A DNA stretch of 64,000 nt, taken from NCBI GenBank assembly GCA_003254905.1, contig QANU01099983.1, forward strand, positions 550,377 through 614,376, written 5' to 3'. The notes beneath the pieces are model-generated. The model was not told where the DNA came from and did not search any database. It worked only from the letters and a program-made list of their open reading frames with translations. Positions within the stretch are counted from its first letter, which is position 1. The number at the start of each line of letters is the position of its first letter. Position numbers and translations under genes: made by a program. The DNA is from Nissolia schottii (lineage: Eukaryota; Streptophyta; Magnoliopsida; Fabales; Fabaceae). Below, piece by piece: positions 58,360 through 64,000 of the stretch.

Positions 58360-59529
58360 AGGAGAAGAAGATTTAAATTAAAATGATTAGTGACCAATTC
58401 AGTTTTGTACAAAAGGAACAGTCTAACATTGTATACTTTTTTCATCTTTCTTTGTTATCCTTCTCTGAGAAATGGAAAGATGTACCGGAACAAAATCTTA
58501 TTAACACAGATTATTGAAACTTTCTCACTCTAATTTTGTTCAGTTTCTTTCTTTTTAACTTTCCCATGACCCTTTATTTCAAGTTGTTAAGTGGAAGGCT
58601 TGTCCATTTTCTTTGGAAGACTGAAAATCTACTTGCATGATCAATTTTTTGCTAATGTATCAACCTGGTTGATGACCACTTCCGTGAGTCCTATTGATGA
58701 ACTAATGCTTCTTTCTTTATATTACTTTTCTTTAATCAATCTAATATTTATGGCATCAATTATCAGCTCAAAATATTTACATGGTTGGAGTCACTACCTT
58801 TAATCAGAGATCCAAGTGAAAAGTGTTAGCTAATCATTGAATCTGTGTGGACAGAGATTCTTGTTATCTTTCTACCAAAATGGGGTATATCGTTTATTAG
58901 TGTTGTGAAATTCAGGGAAACACTGCCTTGGTAGTGATAATCCAGGCAATTCTGCCCGAGAAACAAGTAATAATCCTTATGAAGGACTGATGGTGCTGCA
59001 CATTGATGAATTAGGAGAATGGAAAGAATCAATGACCCTTAGGAAACAAGGATGATTTTGCAGTGATGATGGAATGGAAAGGAAAACAAAATTAACTTAA
59101 TCATTCTGTGGAGCAGAAAACAGCTAAGCTAATCATTCTGGGTGTTGTTGTGTTTCATGTTCAGCTCAAGGAAAAAGAATGAAGTACTAGAACTACAATA
59201 GAGCAGCAATAAGGACCATTGCCAACTTTGGTTAATATCTAGGAAACAATTGTTGATCTTAATCCCTATCAAAAGCTGATAGCCTGATATATATTCACAT
59301 AAACTTGATTATGATATTGCTGCATATATTAGCTATCATTCAGATTTGACAAAAAGTAAAGAAGTTCTAACAATGTCATGTAACAACTTTCTCATTTAAA
59401 TAACATTTTGACACTTCCAAAGGAATGATACAAGGAAGAAACCAAAATGGAGAATCTACAAATTAAAAGAAAATGCCTTCTGTACAAGTTTTTCTCAACT
59501 AATCTATGTGAGTCTCCTTGAGTATGACT
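58360..59529. other. Intergenic between SAUR units
   Basis: 3' UTR of member 3, then sequence with homology to 61700-62920 (for example TTGTGAAATTCAGGG at about 58905 and 61807), i.e. the duplicated 3' intergenic part. No gene is seen. Confidence 0.5.
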
Positions 59530-59808
59530 TTATAGTCCATTCAAGCCAGAAGCGAGGTTTAGGAACTCATCCCCCCTGCATGGGATTGTGAGACCACCGT
59601 TTGGATGATCATAACCGAATTCTTCTTCTGCTTGGTTTAGTAGTTCTTGAAACGAAGGTTGGTTCAAATATGATATTGGAATTACGAACCGCCTCATTTC
59701 ATTACCAACATAAATTGCAAGATAGCCTTTCGGGACATCAACCCCCTTGGAGGCTGCTTGGGTTGCAGAAAATGAAGCCCTTCTAATACCTGGAATGCGG
59801 AAACCCAT
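59530..59808 (-). CDS. SAUR family protein, cluster member 4 (X10A-like)
   Basis: 92 residues, intronless. Starts [20 protein letters not shown], then [60 protein letters not shown] and GLNGL. It is nearly identical to members 2 and 6 in the first 40 residues. Changes specific to this copy include AIYVGNEM for AVYVGDKM and RGDEF for GEDAF or NENEF. A TATA run (59939-59947) lies about 130 bases upstream on the minus strand. It pairs head-to-head with member 5 at 60733. Confidence 0.95.
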   Translation of the reverse strand: MGFRIPGIRRASFSATQAASKGVDVPKGYLAIYVGNEMRRFVIPISYLNQPSFQELLNQAEEEFGYDHPNGGLTIPCRGDEFLNLASGLNGL

Positions 59809-60459
59809 TGTTCTTTGTTGCTCCTCACAGCAAGAAATATAGAGTTCTAAAAGGACTTGTGTGGGAAAGTTGTATTTGAGTTCTGATGCTTCAGGAGATG
59901 CAAATGCTTTGTGTTGCTTGAGAACACAGGAAGTGGTGTATATATATTACTAATAGATGAATCAATTTCCTGAAGAAATAATTTTTGATGGGGCTGTAAT
60001 TTAAGATGGGGTATACCAAGTGGCAAGGGGTCACAAGAGATCACATGGTATTGTCTTGGAGGACTCTTTCAAGGGTTAGGACGTTCACTGAGAGGGCATA
60101 CCCCACCTTCTTACATAATGGCAACCAGATCACCAACTTGAAATCAAAGACATCTACATTAATGGATTGTACTATTGCTACTCTACTCCATTAGTTTGTA
60201 GACATGCTTTAGACATCTCACATGCTTCTTAAGATTGACATTTACTGATGATAATGAAAATCTGAAAACCATGAACAGGACCTGATATCAATAGCCCTGA
60301 AACATAATGTTCTGAGGCTAGAAAAGAACCACATTTTTCAAGTACATAAGACTTCATTTTGCACACATGTATACATCTGTTTTAACTTCAAGTGGGGGCA
60401 ATCTGTTGGTACTTGAGAAAGTCCTCTAAGACAAAACCATGTGACCTCTTACATGCCCT

Positions 60460-60479
60460 TGTCTCCCAATAGGTCCCAT
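60460..60479 (+). promoter_or_regulatory. NDE-type auxin response element (TGTCTC + GGTCCCAT)
   Basis: TGTCTCCCAATAGGTCCCAT joins an AuxRE (TGTCTC, bound by ARF factors) to a GGTCCCAT, the pair described for soybean SAUR promoters. It lies about 270 bases upstream of the member 5 start and is repeated exactly at 63876-63895. Confidence 0.75.
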
Positions 60480-60561
60480 GAATCCTCATCTCGATATCTC
60501 ATATCCTTCCTCCACCAATCATTCAAGTGGCAAACAAAGGTTTTCATACATACCCTTTTCA

Positions 60562-60565
<4 letters not shown>

Positions 60566-60602
<37 letters not shown>
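60566..60602. repeat. (TA)n microsatellite in SAUR promoter
   Basis: About 18 TA units between the NDE element and the member 5 gene. The matching position in the next unit (63977-63983) has only a short run. Confidence 0.95.
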
Positions 60603-60605
<3 letters not shown>

Positions 60606-60732
60606 CATCGTTGCAAGCATTTAGCAGCAATACAAGTCCTTCGCATCCTTAAGCATTTGAAATTCCAAAAACTTGCATCTTGTTTACAAGTCATTCTTTT
60701 AGGCCAGTCGTTTCCTCAAACACACAAAAGAA

Positions 60733-61014
60733 ATGGGTTTTCGTTTACCTGGTATCAGAAGGTCATCATCATTCAATGCAAACCAAGCATCTTCAAAAGC
60801 TGTTGAGGTTCCAAAGGGCTATCTTGCAGTGTATGTTGGAAAGAAAATGAAGCGGTTTGTGATCTCGATATCATACTTAAACCAACCTTCATTCCAAGAT
60901 TTGTTGAGTCAAGCTGAGGAAGAATTTGGCTATGATCATCCAACGGGTGGTCTCACGATTCCTTGCGGAGAAAGTGCATTCTTAGATATCACTTCTCGAT
61001 TGAGGGGCTGTTGA
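60733..61014 (+). CDS. SAUR family protein, cluster member 5 (10A5-like length)
   Basis: 93 residues, intronless. [20 protein letters not shown] leads into [60 protein letters not shown] and [12 protein letters not shown]. Ser44 in VISISYLNQ replaces the usual Pro of VIP(I/V)SYL, which is unusual for the family. The longer open frame from 60441 in another phase is only promoter read-through. It pairs head-to-head with member 4, so the two may share auxin control. Confidence 0.95.
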   Translation: MGFRLPGIRRSSSFNANQASSKAVEVPKGYLAVYVGKKMKRFVISISYLNQPSFQDLLSQAEEEFGYDHPTGGLTIPCGESAFLDITSRLRGC

Positions 61015-62923
61015 CTCCATGAAGAATGATTAGGTTGACATAAACATAGATTAGTTAACAATTTTTCGTAAAACAGTTTCTGACATAGAAAAACAGTTCC
61101 TCCTCTTTTAGTTATCCTGATTGAGAATTGTAAAAGTGTTCATCTGAATGAGAAATATATGGACATTATCATATTTATCTCAATTCCCTTATGAAATCTC
61201 AATCCGTTATTTGAAATTCAATGGCACTAATAACTAGTAAGCCAGACATTCAGTTCAAAAACTTCAGATTGTAAAATGGAAATTTTAAATATTTTTGTCG
61301 TTGAAAAGGAAAAAGAAAAGAAAAAAGTAATTTCATTCATGTGAGGGATGCCCCATTTCCATTTCATTATGGTAACCTTTTCCTTTCAACTCTGAGTCAC
61401 AAGCAGCACATTCACATGCACATGTTACTTGGTTTGAGGGCCACAGCATATTAATGATATGATTGTGAGTTGTGACTAGTTCTTCACTTAATATTCACCA
61501 CAAAATCCATTTGAAGATATTTTAACTTCACATATTCATTTCTTCATTCACTTCTACTCAGTAATGTGTGTTTAACAAATCAAAGAAACTTACTTAGTCT
61601 AATATAAGGAGATAACTAACTAGACTAAGGGCATGTTATCTATCTAACATACGGTTGTAGTCACTACTACCTTCAGTGGGAACGAAAGTAAATATAGGCC
61701 TTTGTGGATAATAGAATAGAACAACAGTTGGCTAATCATTGAACTTTGTGGATCAAGATTCTTCTGGTATTTTAACCAAATTGAGCACAAGATGTTGTAT
61801 TAATTTTGTGAAATTCAGGGCGACCTTAATAGTGATGATAATCCATACAATACTGCTAGATTAAGAAAATGGATGATTTTGCAGTGATGACTGAATGGAA
61901 AGGATCACCAAATTAATTTAACAAAATTATTTTGAGTTTCTGAAAGCAGTAAATAAATGAAAATCAAATATTGTAGAAGAACCTAGCAGCAAATGGCTAA
62001 AATGTGTATTTTGTTCCATGGTCGGCTCAAGGAAAAAAATGAAAAGATATTGAGAATGAAAGAGATGATCTTTCAATAAGGATAGATCTGGAAAGTAATT
62101 GGATGGAAATAAAGAGTGAAAAACTCAATCCAAATTACATAAATTTCGACATTCAAACATAAAATCCAAACTATTATTTTTTGAAAAAGACAATTTTTCA
62201 TAACAAAATCACAAAAATAAAAATCAATTCTAAGATTGAATCTAAAGAAACTAAGCAACTAGGTTTATTACCGATTCACTTTTTGGGACTGAAGTAGATG
62301 AACTCTTCAATTGTTTCACATTCAGATCAACCTAACTTTCTCTATCTCCTACATTTCTTCAATAGATGGAAAGCTTAATTAAGTCGAAAAAAATTTGAAC
62401 ACTGAGTTTGGGATGGTTGAGAACAAGAAATGAAAAAGCTCTTTCACATAGAGTTGATCTAGGAGTGATACGTGATAACGTCAATAGATATTTTGTGGTT
62501 TTCATGCATGTTGGTTAGTTGATTCCACATTGGCCCTGATTTGCTTATGCAAGATTTATTATGTAGGACAAATTTTACGAAAAATGTTTCTTTTTTAGAT
62601 TAATTTCTATATACGGACTATCATCTAATCATGTGTTGTGGGCCTTACTGTGATACATACACCCCTAGCTGATAGCCTAGTATATATTAACTAAAACTTG
62701 ACTATGATATTGCTGCATAAACTTGAATTCATTTAGATTTAACACAAGGTAAAAAAGTGTTTTAACAATATCTTGTCATAGCTTTCTCATTCAAATAACT
62801 TTTCCGCTTCCAAAGGAATGATTCATGGAAGAAACCAAAATCGAAGAATCTACAAAAAAACAAAAGTGTCTTTTGTACAATTTTTCTCTCAACTAATCTA
62901 TGTCAGTCTCCTTAAGTGTGACT
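61015..62923. other. Intergenic between SAUR units 2 and 3
   Basis: 3' UTR of member 5, then AT-rich sequence. From about 61700 it parallels 58800-59500. 62000-62650 has no counterpart there and looks like an insertion; no element ends were identified. Confidence 0.45.
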
Positions 62924-63190
62924 TTATAGTCCATTCAAGCTAGAAGTGAGGTCCAAGAAAGCATCTTCACCGCAAGGAATTGTGAGACCACCCGTTGGAT
63001 GATCATATCTGAATTCTTCTTCTCCTTGGTTTAGTAATTCTTGAAATGAAGGTTGGTTCAAGTATGATATGGGGATTACAAACCGCCTCATCTTATCACC
63101 AACATAAACTGCAAGGACATCAACCCCCTTGGAGGTTGCTTGGGTTGCAGAAAATGAAGCCCTTCTGATACCTGGAATGCGGAAACCCAT
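62924..63190 (-). CDS. SAUR family protein, cluster member 6, with in-frame loss of the PKGY motif
   Basis: 88 residues, intronless. It matches member 4 almost residue for residue ([20 protein letters not shown] at the start, [20 protein letters not shown] in the core) except that [13 protein letters not shown] is shortened to VDVLAVYVG. The cause is a 12-base deletion at about 63115, where members 2 and 4 have AGCCTTT(T/C)GGGA-type sequence. PKGY/PKGH is among the most conserved SAUR motifs, so this copy may be impaired. It also has FRYDHP for FGYDHP and QGEEE for QAEEE. TATA is at 63321-63329. Confidence 0.9.
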   Translation of the reverse strand: MGFRIPGIRRASFSATQATSKGVDVLAVYVGDKMRRFVIPISYLNQPSFQELLNQGEEEFRYDHPTGGLTIPCGEDAFLDLTSSLNGL

Positions 63191-64000
63191 TGTTCTTTGT
63201 TGCTCCTCACAACAACAAATATATAGTTCTAAAAGGACATGTATGGGAAAGTTGTATTCGAGTTCTGATGCTTCAGGAGATGCAAATGATTTGTGTTGCT
63301 TGAGAACACAAGTAGTAGTGTATATATATTACTAAGTGCTTCTATGAATCAATTTCCTTGAGGAAATAATTTTTGATGGGCAAGTAATTAAGATGGGGTC
63401 TACCAAGTGACAAGGGATCACAACATATCACATGGTATTGTCTTGTAGGAACCTTTCAAGGGTTAGGAAGTTTAGTGGCCAACAGATTATCCACTTGAAA
63501 TGAAAGATATCTACATTAATAATGCATAGGTGAAAACCTATAATGCTTTGCACTACAGCTACTCTACTCCATAAGTTTTTAGACATGCTTTAGACATCTA
63601 ACATGTTTCCCAAGATTGACATTACCGATGATAATGAAATTTGTAAACCTTGTCCAGGAACTGATATCAATACCTCATTAACATAGTGTTTTGTGGCTAG
63701 AAGAGAGCCAATATGGACCACATTTTTCAAGTACATCAGATTTTAAGCAACCCTCCATGGAATTAGGCAGACTATTGGCAACATGATCCAAATAGATTTT
63801 CTCTTGCATCCACAAGCTGGGCCTTGTATGTATTACTTGAGAAATGACAACACCATGTGACCTCTTATATGCCTTTGTCTCCCAATAGGTCCCATGGATG
63901 ATTCCCATCTCATAGCCTTCCTCCACCAATCGTTCAACTAGCAAAGAAAGGGTTTCTTACATACCATTTTCATCTATATATATGTTTCATGGATGCAAGC
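63191..64000. promoter_or_regulatory. Bidirectional SAUR promoter region; partner gene lies beyond the window
   Basis: The order of motifs copies 59809-60732: TATA for the minus gene (63321-63329), a CACATGGTATTGTCTTG block (about 63429), then the NDE element (63876-63895), and the TCATCTATATATATGTT leader near 63970. In the second unit the matching leader lies about 145 bases before the ATG, so a plus-strand SAUR should start at roughly 64.1 kb. The minus-strand frame 63678-63944 is only antisense to this promoter. Confidence 0.6.
63876..63895 (+). promoter_or_regulatory. NDE-type auxin response element, second copy
   Basis: Same 20 bases as at 60460-60479 (TGTCTC at the left, GGTCCCAT at the right). 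Confidence 0.75.

Larger units (their letters stand above)
59809..60732. promoter_or_regulatory. Bidirectional promoter region between SAUR members 4 and 5
   Basis: 920 bases with a TATA run for the minus gene (59939-59947), a conserved GATCACATGGTATTGTCTT block near 60036 shared with units 1 and 3, the NDE-type auxin element (60460-60479) for the plus gene, and a long TA microsatellite (60566-60602) that may supply the plus-strand TATA function. Confidence 0.55.

Noticed and set aside
63678-63944. 88-codon minus-strand frame at the window end
   Set aside because: It lies antisense to a promoter region homologous to 60.4-60.6 kb, where the frame is not kept.
1-64000. CRISPR arrays, prokaryotic operons, viral integrations
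   Set aside because: No regularly spaced repeats, no bacterial gene organisation and no viral coding were seen; the window is plant nuclear DNA.

Overview
This is a plant nuclear window, most likely from a legume and probably soybean (Glycine) or a close relative. The evidence is an AT-rich background dense in small transposons, introns with plant GT-AG borders, a plastid-type amidophosphoribosyltransferase, and a cluster of SAUR genes whose promoters carry the TGTCTC / GGTCCCAT pair known from soybean SAUR genes. Two runs of N (19956-20504 and 44774-44947) and two single Ns (47565, 54122) mark assembly gaps or ambiguities. The species is inferred from style and families, not proven.

Layout. 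0.6-2.5 kb: fragments of LTR retrotransposons with short tandem repeats. 3.1 kb: a complete tRNA-Thr(AGT). 5.4-7.1 kb (minus): an intronless gene for plastid amidophosphoribosyltransferase, the first step of purine synthesis. 7.4-8.2 kb: a non-autonomous hAT-like element. 11.9-18.4 kb: a Ty3/gypsy element of Tat type in minus orientation, with matching LTRs, a perfect 5-bp target duplication, gag and integrase relics, an antisense ORF, and a second LTR-like insertion inside it. 19.5-20.6 kb: a LINE 3' end whose poly(A) was hit by a Mutator-like element. 21.1-22.5 kb (plus): a three-exon gene for a mitochondrial ATP synthase subunit e-like protein. 27.8 kb (plus): a long SAUR gene. 28.9-30.4 kb: a Pack-MULE with a perfect 9-bp target duplication that carries the first exon of a chromomethylase (CMT3-like) gene. 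30.4-41.8 kb: a long gene-poor stretch. 41.9 kb (minus): a SAUR50-like gene. 44.4-45.6 kb: a 160-bp tandem array running into a gap, then a small Mutator-type MITE. 50.0-52.7 kb (minus): a six-exon YEATS-domain gene (YAF9A/TAF14B type). 53.3-54.4 kb: two divergently oriented copies of an unrecognised small RNA gene with plant Pol III-type USE/TATA promoters. 55.1-63.2 kb: six SAUR genes, four of which form divergent pairs, plus a fifth unit whose plus-strand partner must begin just past the window end.

How the genes relate. The order amidophosphoribosyltransferase, long SAUR, SAUR50-like, then a SAUR cluster resembles what I recall of Arabidopsis chromosome 4 (ATASE2, SAUR49, SAUR50, SAUR cluster), so the window looks like an old conserved block expanded by transposons. 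The SAURs are auxin-response growth genes. The other genes are housekeeping: purine synthesis, respiration, chromatin reading and translation.
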